From Streptacidiphilus pinicola (GTDB taxonomy: Bacteria > Actinomycetota > Actinomycetes > Streptomycetales > Streptomycetaceae): DNA of 51,968 bases. The first letter of the stretch is position 1; each line of letters starts with the position of its first letter. The position numbers were made by a program, and so were the translations under genes. Below are positions 18,352 through 26,417 of this stretch, in pieces. The stretch is taken from NCBI RefSeq assembly GCF_003258295.1, contig NZ_QKYN01000094.1, positions 1-51,968 of the forward strand, in the 5' to 3' direction. Below the pieces are notes generated by a model, which was not told where the DNA came from, did no database searches, and worked only from the letters and a program-made list of their open reading frames with translations.

Positions 18352-20019
18352 CTACTCGCTCAGCGCGGCCAACTCCCGTTCCACGGCCGCCTGGTGCGTC
18401 TCGGCGTCCTCACGGGCACGGCGCGGGCTCCAGCGGCCGGTCATGGCGAAGACGAAGGGGATGAAGAGCGCCTGGCCGGCGAAGCAGATCCACCACCAGG
18501 TCTGCCACTGCCCCGGCCCGTCCTTGGCGGCCTGCTGCACCTGGGTGCCGTAGGTCTGCAGGACCGTCAGCTGCGGCTGAGCCTTCGCCACCGCCTGCAG
18601 ACCGGCCGGACCGACCTCCTGGGAGGCCTCGGCCAGCAGCGTGGGCGGGATGGCGTTCGGCGGGTACTTGGCGAGCTCGGCGAAGAGCTTCGGGTGGGCC
18701 TGGACGATGGCGAGCGCCGGACCCGCCTCGGCCTGGGCGGTCGCCACCTGGGTGCCGTGCTCCACCAGCGGCGTCACCGCGGTGACCACGACCGGCACGA
18801 AGGCCGCGGAGACCGCGACCACGATCCGGATGATCCAGCCCCACACCGCCAGGCCCGTCGCCGTCGCGGCGGGGTTGCGCTTCTCCACCGTCTCGGTGAA
18901 GCTCGCCATCCACGGCGCGTAGGCGACGCCGCTGAGCACGCCGACGGCGGCGCACAGCGCGGCGAAGGTGTAGTAGCCGGTGGTGGGTTGGGTCGCGCGG
19001 GTGGCGAAGACGGCGGTCGCGGCCATGGTGCCGAGCGCGCCCACGATCATGAACGGCTTGCGCACCCGCAGCCGGTCCGAGAGAAGCCCGACGACGACCA
19101 GGGCGACGGCGTTCGGCGCCCAGTACCAGTTGGCCAGCGCGTTGGCGCGTTGCTCGGTGTAGCCGAAGGTGGTCGCGAAGTAGACGACGAAGTTGCCGAC
19201 CGCGGCGAAGTAGAAGAGCAGGAAAACGCTGATCGCGAAGGCCGAGCCGACCACGTCCAGCCGCATCATCTGCCGCCAGTGGCCCTTCAGTTGGCTCTCC
19301 GGGTCGATGCCCGCCGCGCGCGCCTCGACCAGTGCGCGGTCGCGCAGGCTCACCATGATCTGGTCCCGCAGCCGCGGCGACAGCTCGCGCAGCCCGAACA
19401 GCGCCAGGACGAAGACGAGCAGGCCCGCGTAGCCGGCGTAGCGCAGTTCGTCCTGCCAGCTCGCGGAGTTGAGCGTGGCGCTGGTGACGCTGGTGACCAC
19501 GAGGCTGCCGATGACCGGGCCCATGGTCCAGTACCCCATGGCCGTCGCCCGGCCCAACTGCGGGGAGAAGTCCCGGATCAGCGCGGGCGTGGCCACCAGC
19601 ACGATGCCCTCGACGAAGCTGACGGCGGCGAAGAGGATCAGGTACGCGGTCTGGTTCGGCGCCGCCGGCAGCCCTGCGACCAGCAGCAGCGCGGCCACCA
19701 GCAGCCCGTAGACCACCAGGTTGGCCCGCCCCCACCGGTCCGCCAGCCCGGCCACCAGCGAGGCGAAGGCGCCCACGGCGTTGCCGATGACGCTGATCCA
19801 GACGAAGTCGCGGAAGGTCATCCGGTAGTGCTGGATGATCGAGGTCGCCACCGCGTACTGCACGTAGAGCTCGTAGTAGAGCACCACGGTGGTGACGACC
19901 ACGATGCCCAGATAGAGATAACGGCGCGCCGTGTCGGGGTAGTGCGGGAGTTCTCTTCGCCAGAGCCTGGCGAGGGGATTCGGTGCGGTCTCGGGCTGCG
20001 CGGACACGGACACGCTCAT
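18352..20019 (-). CDS. MFS transporter with a long extramembrane insertion near the C-terminus
   Basis: A 555-residue major-facilitator permease with about 12 membrane helices and the A-loop motif GLADRWGRANLVV between helices 2 and 3. The usual MFS length is 400-450. The extra sequence is about 95 residues before the last helix (from EHGTQVATAQAEAG to GQWQTWWWI), predicted helical, with repeated Pro-Ala-Leu heptads. The loop after helix 6 (residues about 225-265) is charged. The substrate is unknown; the insertion recurs, to my knowledge, in actinomycete MFS proteins linked to organic-acid use. GAGGAGGG precedes the ATG at 20019. The upstream region has a TetR-like inverted repeat. Confidence 0.85.
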   Translation of the reverse strand: MSVSVSAQPETAPNPLARLWRRELPHYPDTARRYLYLGIVVVTTVVLYYELYVQYAVATSIIQHYRMTFRDFVWISVIGNAVGAFASLVAGLADRWGRANLVVYGLLVAALLLVAGLPAAPNQTAYLILFAAVSFVEGIVLVATPALIRDFSPQLGRATAMGYWTMGPVIGSLVVTSVTSATLNSASWQDELRYAGYAGLLVFVLALFGLRELSPRLRDQIMVSLRDRALVEARAAGIDPESQLKGHWRQMMRLDVVGSAFAISVFLLFYFAAVGNFVVYFATTFGYTEQRANALANWYWAPNAVALVVVGLLSDRLRVRKPFMIVGALGTMAATAVFATRATQPTTGYYTFAALCAAVGVLSGVAYAPWMASFTETVEKRNPAATATGLAVWGWIIRIVVAVSAAFVPVVVTAVTPLVEHGTQVATAQAEAGPALAIVQAHPKLFAELAKYPPNAIPPTLLAEASQEVGPAGLQAVAKAQPQLTVLQTYGTQVQQAAKDGPGQWQTWWWICFAGQALFIPFVFAMTGRWSPRRAREDAETHQAAVERELAALSE

Positions 20020-20076
20020 GCAGGGCCCTCCTCGATTCTGAATTTCGAGTCGCCATGAATGGAAATAGGACACACC

Positions 20077-20121
20077 TACCGGTCGGTATGGAGGAATGTA
20101 GGAGTCCACCCCCGACCGGTC
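20077..20121. promoter_or_regulatory. Candidate TetR-type operator pair
   Basis: The perfect inverted repeat TACCGGTCGGTA (20077-20088) and the palindrome GACCGGTC (20114-20121) share the ACCGGTC core, with centres 35 bp apart, between the divergent MFS and NTF2-fold genes. The pattern fits TetR-family operators of the TACCGACCGGT class. No TetR gene lies within the window, so the regulator would be encoded elsewhere. Confidence 0.5.
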
Positions 20122-20212
20122 AATGCCTCGTGCAGATTCCACCCTCGACAGGCCGCAGCCCAGCTGGCTAGGCTCAGTGGAACTATTCAATTTGTTGACC
20201 AGGGAGCCGACC

Positions 20213-20611
20213 ATGCACCCCTTCCGCGCTGCCGTCGAGGCACGGGACACCGCCGCCCTGGAGGCCCTGCTGGCCGAGGACGTGGTCTTCACCAGCCCCG
20301 TCGCGTTCAAGCCCTACCCGGGCAAGGCCATCACGGCCGCGATCCTGCGCGGCGTCATGCGGGTCTTCGAGGACTTCCGCTACGTCCGCGAGATCGGCGC
20401 GCCGGACGCACGGGACCACGCGTTCGTCTTCAAGGCCACCGTGGACGGACGCGAGGTGCACGGCTGCGACTTCCTGCACTTCGACGAGGACGGCCTGATC
20501 GACGAGTTCACCGTGATGGTCCGACCGCTGTCGGGCGCACAGGCGCTGGCGGCGGCGATGGGCGCGCAGTTCCCGCAGATCGAGGCCGAGGCGCTGAAGG
20601 CGCTGGGCTGA
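20213..20611 (+). CDS. NTF2-fold / SnoaL-like protein
   Basis: A 132-residue cone-shaped alpha+beta protein: helix FRAAVEARDTAALEALL, strand VVFTSPVAFKPYPG, then the sheet segment DHAFVFKATVDGREVHGCDF and FDEDGLIDEFTVMVRP. This is the SnoaL/NTF2 superfamily, which includes isomerases, hydrolases and inert binding proteins, so a reaction cannot be assigned. The ATG at 20213 has AGGGAG 7-12 bases upstream; a longer frame from 20123 lacks such a site. The stop lies 3 bases from the stop of the convergent PadR gene. Confidence 0.8.
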   Translation: MHPFRAAVEARDTAALEALLAEDVVFTSPVAFKPYPGKAITAAILRGVMRVFEDFRYVREIGAPDARDHAFVFKATVDGREVHGCDFLHFDEDGLIDEFTVMVRPLSGAQALAAAMGAQFPQIEAEALKALG

Positions 20612-20614
20612 CCG

Positions 20615-21163
20615 TCAGCGCCGGGCGAGGACGGCCAGGGTCTGCTCGCACCAGCGCAGGTTCTCGCGCTCGAAGGAGAGGCCGCGCATCAGGGTGAGAT
20701 AGGGGCCGACCCGCTCGGCGGCGGCGAGGTACTCCTCCTCGAAGCGCCCGTCCAGCAGGCGAGCTCGCAACCGCTCGTAGCGGGCGACCTTGGCCTGCGC
20801 CACCGCCCGGCGCTCCTCCAGCGCGGCGCACACCGCGGCGGCGTCGCCGGCGTCCACCGCCTGCACCTGGACCAGCAGTTCGTCGCGGATCGCGCCGGGC
20901 CGCGGCAACCGCGCGGTGAAGGCGCGCAGCTCGGCCCGGCCGGTCTCGGTCAGCGAGAAGAGGCGCTTGTTGGGGCGCCGCTCCTGCTCGACGACGCGGG
21001 CCCGGACCAGGCCGTCGGCCTCCATCCGGTCGAGCTCGCGGTAGAGCTGCTGCGGGGTGGCCGCCCAGAAGTTCGCGACCGAGGCGTCGAAGCCCTTGGC
21101 GAGGTCGTACCCGGACGCCTCGCCCTCGAGCAGGGTCGCCATGATCGCGTTGCGCAGTGCCAT
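20615..21163 (-). CDS. PadR-family transcriptional regulator
   Basis: A 182-residue regulator: winged helix in residues 1-75 (ALRNAIMATLLEGEASGYDL, then NFWAATPQQLYRELDRMEADG cut in the middle) with the typical tyrosine of YRELDRM, followed by a long-helix dimerisation domain (AVAQAKVARYERLRARLLDG). PadR proteins usually repress a neighbouring transporter or detoxification gene in response to small molecules. Candidate targets are its own promoter and the divergent C39-like gene, whose start is 66 bases away. No obvious operator was seen. Confidence 0.88.
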   Translation of the reverse strand: MALRNAIMATLLEGEASGYDLAKGFDASVANFWAATPQQLYRELDRMEADGLVRARVVEQERRPNKRLFSLTETGRAELRAFTARLPRPGAIRDELLVQVQAVDAGDAAAVCAALEERRAVAQAKVARYERLRARLLDGRFEEEYLAAAERVGPYLTLMRGLSFERENLRWCEQTLAVLARR

Positions 21164-21228
21164 GCCGGGAGGATAGTCAACTTCGCGACCATCCGCGTCC
21201 CGCGGCGGCCGTACGGCAGACTCGACCC

Positions 21229-21852
21229 GTGACGATCACTCCCGCGCGCACCGTGCCCTACGTCTCCCAGTTCGGCTCCCCCGGCCTCGTCCCGCAGCTG
21301 ATCGCGCGCACGCTCGCCCCCGAGGACGATCCGGCCTGGGCGGAGTCCGGGGCGGCCTCGCCCGAGGAGTACGCCTGGTGGTGCCGGCGCGTGTGCGGCA
21401 TGGCCTGCCTGCGGATGGCGCTGGTCCACTGGCGCGGCGAGGCGCCCGGAACGGTCGCGCTCGCCCACGAGTGCGTCGCGGCCGGGGCGTACGTGGTCGA
21501 CGGGGAACAGGTCCAGGGCCTCATCTACGCGCCCTTCGCCGCCTACGTGCGCGAGCGCTGGGGCCTGGCGGCCACCGTCGAGAGGGCACTGGAGCCGGCG
21601 CGGGTGCGCGAGCACCTCGACGCCGGACGGCTGCCGATGCTGTCGGTGCACCCGTCCGTCCGCACCCTCGACCCGGCACCGGCCGCGCGGGGTGGGCATC
21701 TGGTGCTGGCCGTCGACCACGACGACGAGGCCCTGTACGTCAACAATCCCTCCGGCTTCCCCGGCACCCAGCACTACGCCCGGGTGCCGTGGCCGGACCT
21801 GTACCGCTTCTTCGCCCGCCGTGGCGTGGTGCTGGACGACCCCTCGGTCTGA
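21229..21852 (+). CDS. C39-like cysteine peptidase family protein
   Basis: A 207-residue protein of the Peptidase_C39_2 type. The probable catalytic Cys is in RRVCGMACLRMAL (about residue 58-62), the His in GGHLVLAVDHDD (about 161) and the Asn/Asp in YVNNPSG. There is no signal peptide, so it would act in the cytoplasm unless exported otherwise. It could be a peptidase or an inactive papain-fold protein. The GTG start at 21229 gives the shortest frame with an MTITPARTV-type N-terminus; a clear ribosome site is not visible, so it may be nearly leaderless. Confidence 0.75.
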   Translation: MTITPARTVPYVSQFGSPGLVPQLIARTLAPEDDPAWAESGAASPEEYAWWCRRVCGMACLRMALVHWRGEAPGTVALAHECVAAGAYVVDGEQVQGLIYAPFAAYVRERWGLAATVERALEPARVREHLDAGRLPMLSVHPSVRTLDPAPAARGGHLVLAVDHDDEALYVNNPSGFPGTQHYARVPWPDLYRFFARRGVVLDDPSV

Positions 21853-21882
21853 GGGGTCGTCCGGCTCGCCGGTGAGAGTCCG

Positions 21883-22316
21883 TCAGCCGACGGACAGCAG
21901 CCCACCGACGACCACGAACGGGATCATGTACGAGACGCCGTTCATCAGCGCCTTGTAGACCACGCTGCGCTCCCGCCACCCGCCTGCGGCACCGCCGTAC
22001 GTGCCAGCTCGAAGAGCTCCACCGGGCGCCGGATCGCGTCACCGACGCCGACCGAGACGATCGGCTTTCCGGCGAACCGGCTGCGGTCGACCTCCTTGTC
22101 GGCCGCGATGATCACCGCGTCCGCGGCGGCGATGTCGGCGTCGGTCAGCACGTTCTCCGCGCCGATCGATCCCTGGGTCTCCACCTTGACGGTGTGGCCC
22201 TGCGCCTCGGCTTCCTGCTGGAGCTTCTCCGCGGCCATGTAGGTATGCGCGATACCCGCAGGGCACGCGGTGACGGCCACCAGCCGCAGTGGGCCGGCCT
22301 CTCTGGTCGGTGACAC
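21883..22316 (-). pseudogene. Fructose-type PTS IIB domain with frameshifted, truncated IIC start
   Basis: The first about 105 residues are a complete fructose-type EIIB domain: [20 protein letters not shown] with the phospho-accepting Cys, [45 protein letters not shown]. The frame then runs off into [11 protein letters not shown]. In the adjacent frame the expected EIIC beginning appears ([20 protein letters not shown] and VVGGLLSVG) but stops at 21883 after one helix. So a frameshift in the G-rich linker (about 21960-21980) and loss of nearly all of IIC destroyed the permease. GAGGAGAG before the GTG survives, so a free EIIB could still be made. Confidence 0.8.
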
Positions 22317-22456
22317 GGCACTCTCCTCGCACGAAGCCCGTGGGCACTTATGGGACTTTCACAGTCCCTCGGCGAGGGGGTGTGCCAGCAGAGTCCGCCG
22401 CCCTGACCCGCTCGGGCCGAACGTCCCGGCGGCGGCGCCGAAAGGCGGTCGGGCGG

Positions 22457-23059
22457 TCAGGCCTGCTGCGTGCGGCGGGCGTAGGCGCGGGCCGCACGGG
22501 CGCGGTCGCCGCAGCGGGTGGAGCACCACTGGCGGCGGCCGTGGCGCAGCAGGAAGCGCGTGCAGGGCGGGGAGCCGCAGGCGGTGAGCCGCTCGGCATC
22601 CGGGCCGGTCAGGAGCTCGGCGGCGTTGTCGGCGAGGGCCGCGAGGGCGTGCTCCAGGATCTGCGTGGTCGGATGGGGGGCGGCCCGGTACGGCCCGGAG
22701 CTCCGGTCCCAGTGCAGCAGCGCGACGGCGGGGGTGCGCAGCAGCGCGTCGTTAATGGCCGCCAGAGCCGTGGGCAGGGCCGGCACGTCGTCCACGCGGG
22801 CGGCGAGCAGCGTCCTGATCTGCTCGCGCAGCGACCGCAGTTGGGCGGCGCACAGCTCCCTGATGCCGGCGTCGGCGGGTGCGAGCCCGTGCGCGGTGAG
22901 CCACTCGTTCGCGCTCTCGGGCGTGCCGAGGAGGTCGATGACGTGGCCGCCGGGCAGGTCGACGGCGCTGTTGGCGAAGTCGAGCGCCGGGTAGGCGTCG
23001 GCGCCCGGCGCGGGCTCGGGCGCGGCGTCCGCAGTGACGATCTCCAGCATGCTTCTCAT
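22457..23059 (-). CDS. CGNR zinc-finger (ABATE-domain) transcriptional regulator
   Basis: A 200-residue protein. The N-terminal ABATE-type ligand domain starts YPALDFANSAVDLPGGHVIDLL; the C-terminal CGNR-type zinc finger has ACGSPPCTRFLLRHGRRQWC and STRCGDRARAARAYARR, with four cysteines for zinc (the name-giving CGNR reads CGDR here). These are stress- or substrate-responsive DNA-binding proteins. ATG 23050 and ATG 23059 are both possible; 23059 lies inside operator copy 1, which itself argues for autoregulation. The divergent MBL-fold gene starts 82 bases away and is the obvious target. Confidence 0.85.
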   Translation of the reverse strand: MRSMLEIVTADAAPEPAPGADAYPALDFANSAVDLPGGHVIDLLGTPESANEWLTAHGLAPADAGIRELCAAQLRSLREQIRTLLAARVDDVPALPTALAAINDALLRTPAVALLHWDRSSGPYRAAPHPTTQILEHALAALADNAAELLTGPDAERLTACGSPPCTRFLLRHGRRQWCSTRCGDRARAARAYARRTQQA

Positions 23060-23131
23060 GGTACCGCTTGCGCCATCCGTGAGAACCTGCCTACGATCCA
23101 TCTCACGGATACATCGCAACCATCCATGAGA
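23054..23131. promoter_or_regulatory. Two copies of a 31-bp inverted-repeat operator
   Basis: Copy 1 (23054-23084) is TCTCATGGTA, 11 bases, ATCCGTGAGA. Copy 2 (23101-23131) is TCTCACGGAT, 11 bases, ATCCATGAGA. Both have the same arm length, spacer and orientation, with starts 47 bp apart, and they fill the gap between the divergent CGNR regulator and the MBL-fold gene. The right arm of copy 1 and the left arm of copy 2 are also exact reverse complements. Copy 1 covers the possible start codon of the regulator. Confidence 0.75.
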
Positions 23132-23141
23132 GTGGTGTCCC

Positions 23142-23918
23142 ATGGCTTCTTCCCACAACGCCGACCAGCAGCTCCCCGTGCGCGTCCTCGGCGGCCCGAC
23201 GGCGGCCTTCGAGTACGGCGGCCTGCGCTTCCTGACCGACCCGACCTTCGACGGGCCCGGCGACTACCAGAACCCCGGCCGGCCGCTGCTGACCAAGACC
23301 GCGCCCGCCGCGGCCCAACCGGCCGAGCTCGGGCGGATCGACGTGGTCCTGCTCTCCCACGACGAGCACGCCGACAACCTCGATCGCAGCGGCCGCGACC
23401 TGCTTGCCGACGTCGCGCTGACCCTCACCACCACCGGCGGCGCCCGGCGTCTCGGCGGGACGGCGAAGGGCCTGGGCGACTGGGAGCAGGTCACCGTCGA
23501 CCGCCCCGACGGCGGCACCGTCACCGTGACCGGCGTGCCGGCGATCCACGGCCCCGGCAAGCGTGAGGAGGTCGAGCCGTTCACCGGGCAGGTCACTGGC
23601 TTCGTGCTGACCGGCGAGGGGCTGCCGACCGTCTACGTCAGCGGCGACAACGCCTCGCTGGAGGCGGTCGGCGAGATCGCCGCCCGGTTCGCACCGGTGG
23701 ACACGGCGGTGCTGTTCGCGGGCGCGCCGCGGATCCCGGTCCTCTTCGACGGCGCTCCGCTGGTGCTCGACAGCGCGCAGGCGGCGGAGGCCGCACGACT
23801 TCTCGACGCGCGCCGGGTCGTCACCGTCCACCACGACAGCTGGGCGCACTTCACCGAGGGCCGGGACGAGATCGTGGCCGCGTTCGACGCCGCCGGGCTG
23901 GCGGACCGTCTGGTCTGA
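23142..23918 (+). CDS. MBL-fold metal-dependent hydrolase (UlaG-like)
   Basis: A 258-residue metallo-beta-lactamase-fold protein. The HxHxDN-type metal motif is present with an altered first part: SHDEHADNLD (His, Glu-His, Asp). Further ligands are in VPAIHGPG, VYVSGDNAS and VTVHHDSWAHF. UlaG-like members open lactones or cleave phosphodiesters; here the role is unknown. Its promoter region is filled by the duplicated operator, so expression is probably controlled by the divergent CGNR protein. No signal peptide. Confidence 0.85.
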   Translation: MASSHNADQQLPVRVLGGPTAAFEYGGLRFLTDPTFDGPGDYQNPGRPLLTKTAPAAAQPAELGRIDVVLLSHDEHADNLDRSGRDLLADVALTLTTTGGARRLGGTAKGLGDWEQVTVDRPDGGTVTVTGVPAIHGPGKREEVEPFTGQVTGFVLTGEGLPTVYVSGDNASLEAVGEIAARFAPVDTAVLFAGAPRIPVLFDGAPLVLDSAQAAEAARLLDARRVVTVHHDSWAHFTEGRDEIVAAFDAAGLADRLV

Positions 23919-23945
23919 CCTCCGCTCAGGCGGCCGGCCCAGGCG

Positions 23946-23960
23946 GGCGAACGGTTCGCC
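23946..23960. terminator. Short hairpin between convergent MBL and LacI genes
   Basis: GGCGAAC-G-GTTCGCC is a perfect 7-bp inverted repeat 28 bases after the MBL-fold stop. The rest of the 208-base gap (23919-24126) shows nothing else I can support. Confidence 0.4.
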
Positions 23961-24126
23961 GGAGCAGGAGCCGCGGCCGCACCTCCGTCCTCGCGGCGGA
24001 GCGGGGGCGTCGCCGTCACCTCCCCCCGTGTCGGCCAGGAGTTCCCGCGGGTCACCACTGGCGGCATCCACGGGCCCCCGCAGCATCACCCTCGGGCGCG
24101 CGGCGGGGCCGCGGGGGCGGAAAGCG

Positions 24127-25191
24127 TTATCCGGCAGCGGGTGCCGTGCTGCCGCGCAGCACCAGTTCGGCCGGGAGGTCGACGCGGCGGGGCTCGTCGC
24201 CGGAAGGGTCGAGGAGGAGGCGGACCGCCTCCTCGCCCGCCGCTTCCAGCGGGAGGCGGACGGTGGTGAGCGCCGGGCGGAGATCCGCCGCGAAGGGGAC
24301 GTCGTCGAAGCCGACGACGGAGACGCGGTCCGGGACCGCGAGGCCGAGGTCGTCGCGGAGACCCGCCAGGGCGCCCGCGGCCATCACGTCGTTGAGGACC
24401 AGCACCGCCGTCAGGTCCGGTCGGGCGCGCAGCAGGCGGACCGCCGCGGCGCGGCCGCCCTCGCGGGTGAAGTCGCCGGTCTCCACCGCGTCGGGCGCGG
24501 CCGGCGCGCCGAGGCCGCGCAGCGCGCGGCGCGCGCCGTCGAGGCGGTGGCGCACGGTCAGCAGCTCGGACGGTCCGGCGACCACCCCGATGCGCCGGTG
24601 CCCGAGCTCCCACAGGCCGCGTACGGCCTGCCCACCGCCGCTGCGGTTGGCCATCGCGACCGTGTCCAGGTCGGGGCCGCGGTCGCCGATGCAGACGACG
24701 CGGCCGCCGTCCGCCTCGAAGCCCGCGATCTCCTCGGCCAATCGCTCCGTCGCCTCCGTGTCGGTGGTGCCGCTGCCCGCGAGGATCACCGCGCGGGCGC
24801 GCTGCGCGCGCAGGCTGCGCAGGTACTCCAGCTCCAGGCCGGGCTCGCGGAAGGTCGCCGCGATCATCACCATCAGCCGCTGCTCCCGCGCGGCCCGCAT
24901 CGCACCCGCGGCGATCGCGCCGAAGTACGGGTCGGCGACGTCGTGGACGATCAGGCCGACGACGTTGCTGGTGGCGCGGGCCAGCGCCTGCGCGGGCGCG
25001 TTGGATACGTAGCGCAGCTCCTCGGCCGCTGCCTCGACCCGGCGGCGCAGCTCCTCCCCGACCGTGCGCGCGCCGCTGCCGTGCAGCACCCGCGAGGCCG
25101 TGGCCAGCGAGACGCCCGCCTGCCGGGCCACCTGCTGGAGGGTCACCCCGGCGGTGTGCGCGGGCCGGGTCCTTGACCGTGGATTCGCCAT
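24127..25191 (-). CDS. LacI-family transcriptional regulator of the sugar operon
   Basis: A 354-residue LacI/GalR protein: helix-turn-helix VTLQQVARQAGVSLATASRV with hinge helix SNAPAQALARATSN, then the periplasmic-binding-like ligand domain (VVGLIVHDVADPYF, RIGVVAGPSELLTVRHRLDG, VVGFDDVPFAADLRPALTTV). It presumably represses the divergent dehydrogenase operon and itself through the perfect palindrome at 25216-25231, and is released by a sugar or sugar derivative. Both starts flank the operator within 25 bases. Confidence 0.93.
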   Translation of the reverse strand: MANPRSRTRPAHTAGVTLQQVARQAGVSLATASRVLHGSGARTVGEELRRRVEAAAEELRYVSNAPAQALARATSNVVGLIVHDVADPYFGAIAAGAMRAAREQRLMVMIAATFREPGLELEYLRSLRAQRARAVILAGSGTTDTEATERLAEEIAGFEADGGRVVCIGDRGPDLDTVAMANRSGGGQAVRGLWELGHRRIGVVAGPSELLTVRHRLDGARRALRGLGAPAAPDAVETGDFTREGGRAAAVRLLRARPDLTAVLVLNDVMAAGALAGLRDDLGLAVPDRVSVVGFDDVPFAADLRPALTTVRLPLEAAGEEAVRLLLDPSGDEPRRVDLPAELVLRGSTAPAAG

Positions 25192-25215
25192 GCCCGTACG
25201 GTACCGGGAAACGCC

Positions 25216-25231
25216 TGGAAAGCGCTTTCCA
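25216..25231. promoter_or_regulatory. LacI-type operator palindrome
   Basis: TGGAAAGCGCTTTCCA is a perfect 16-bp palindrome with the central CG typical of LacI/GalR operators. It lies 24 bases from the repressor start and 25 bases from the dehydrogenase start, so one site can control both directions. Confidence 0.85.
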
Positions 25232-25256
25232 TCGCCTCCCGTGAAGGACTCCCCGC

Positions 25257-26408
25257 ATGAACCGCAGGTCCATCGGCATCGTCATGAACGGTGTCACCGG
25301 CCGCATGGGCTACCGCCAGCACCTGGTCCGCTCGATCCTCGCGCTGCGCGAGCAGGGCGGCCTCCCGTTGCCGGACGGCACCGTCGTCTGGCCCGAGCCC
25401 GTGCTGGTCGGCCGCAACGAGGACAAGCTGCGCGCCATCGCCGAGCGCCACGGCCTCACCGCCTGGACGACCGACCTGGACGCCGCGCTCGCCGACCCGG
25501 CCAACGAGATCTACTTCGACGCCCAGCTCACCCAGGTCCGTGGCAAGGCGCTGCGCGCCGCCATCGCGGCCGGCAAGCACGTCTACAGCGAGAAGCCGAT
25601 CGCCGAGTCCGTGCCCGAGTCCCTGGAGCTGGCGCGGCTCGCCCGCGAGGCCGGGGTCAAGAACGGCGTGGTGCAGGACAAGCTCTTCCTGCCGGGTCTG
25701 CTCAAGCTGAAGCGCCTGATCGACGGCGGCTTCTTCGGCCGGATCCTCTCCGTGCGCGGCGAGTTCGGCTACTGGGTCTTCGAGGGCGACTGGCAGTCCG
25801 CGCAGCGCCCCTCATGGAACTACCGCGCCCAGGACGGCGGCGGCATCGTGCTGGACATGTTCCCGCACTGGCACTACGTGCTGGAGCGGCTCTTCGCGCC
25901 GGTCCGCTCCGTCTACGCGCAGGCCGTCACGCACATCCCGGAGCGCTGGGACGAGCAGGGCCGCGCCTACCCCGCCACCGCGGACGACGCCGCCTACGGC
26001 GTCTTCGAGCTGGACGGCGGCGTGATCGCGCAGATCAACTCCTCCTGGGCGGTCCGCGTCGACCGCGACGAGCTGGTCGAGTTCCAGGTGGACGGCACCG
26101 AGGGCAGCGCCGTCGCCGGGCTGCGCAACTGCCGTGTCCAGCACCGGGCCGGGACCCCCAAGCCCGTGTGGAACCCGGACCTGCCCGCGACGGAGCCGTT
26201 CCGAGCGCAGTGGCAGCAGGTGCCGGACAACGGCGCGTTCGACAACGGCTTCAAGGTGCAGTGGGAGCAGTTCCTCGCCCACGTCGTCGCCGACGAGCCG
26301 TTCCCGTACGACCTGCTCTCCGGCGCGCGCGGCGTGCAACTGGCCGAACTGGCGCTGCAGTCCGCCGCCGAGGGCCGCCGCGTCTCCGTGCCCGAGCTGA
26401 CCCTGTAG
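25257..26408 (+). CDS. Gfo/Idh/MocA-family sugar dehydrogenase
   Basis: A 383-residue NAD(P)-dependent oxidoreductase. The Rossmann fold starts at IGIVMNGVTGRMGYRQHL, an unusual nucleotide loop with an insertion before LVGRNEDKL. The conserved EKP motif is in GKHVYSEKPIAESV, and the C-terminal domain carries DMFPHWHYVLERL with catalytic-type His. Members oxidise sugars or cyclitols at one hydroxyl, often giving 3-keto sugars. It leads an operon with DUF993, a TIM-barrel isomerase and GH35, spaced by 9 bases or less, under the LacI operator. The exact substrate is not readable. Confidence 0.88.
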   Translation: MNRRSIGIVMNGVTGRMGYRQHLVRSILALREQGGLPLPDGTVVWPEPVLVGRNEDKLRAIAERHGLTAWTTDLDAALADPANEIYFDAQLTQVRGKALRAAIAAGKHVYSEKPIAESVPESLELARLAREAGVKNGVVQDKLFLPGLLKLKRLIDGGFFGRILSVRGEFGYWVFEGDWQSAQRPSWNYRAQDGGGIVLDMFPHWHYVLERLFAPVRSVYAQAVTHIPERWDEQGRAYPATADDAAYGVFELDGGVIAQINSSWAVRVDRDELVEFQVDGTEGSAVAGLRNCRVQHRAGTPKPVWNPDLPATEPFRAQWQQVPDNGAFDNGFKVQWEQFLAHVVADEPFPYDLLSGARGVQLAELALQSAAEGRRVSVPELTL

Positions 26409-26417
26409 GAGCCCGCC

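Noticed and set aside
24028-25176. A 382-codon plus-strand open frame
   Set aside because: It is the antisense of the LacI gene, with no motif or ribosome site.
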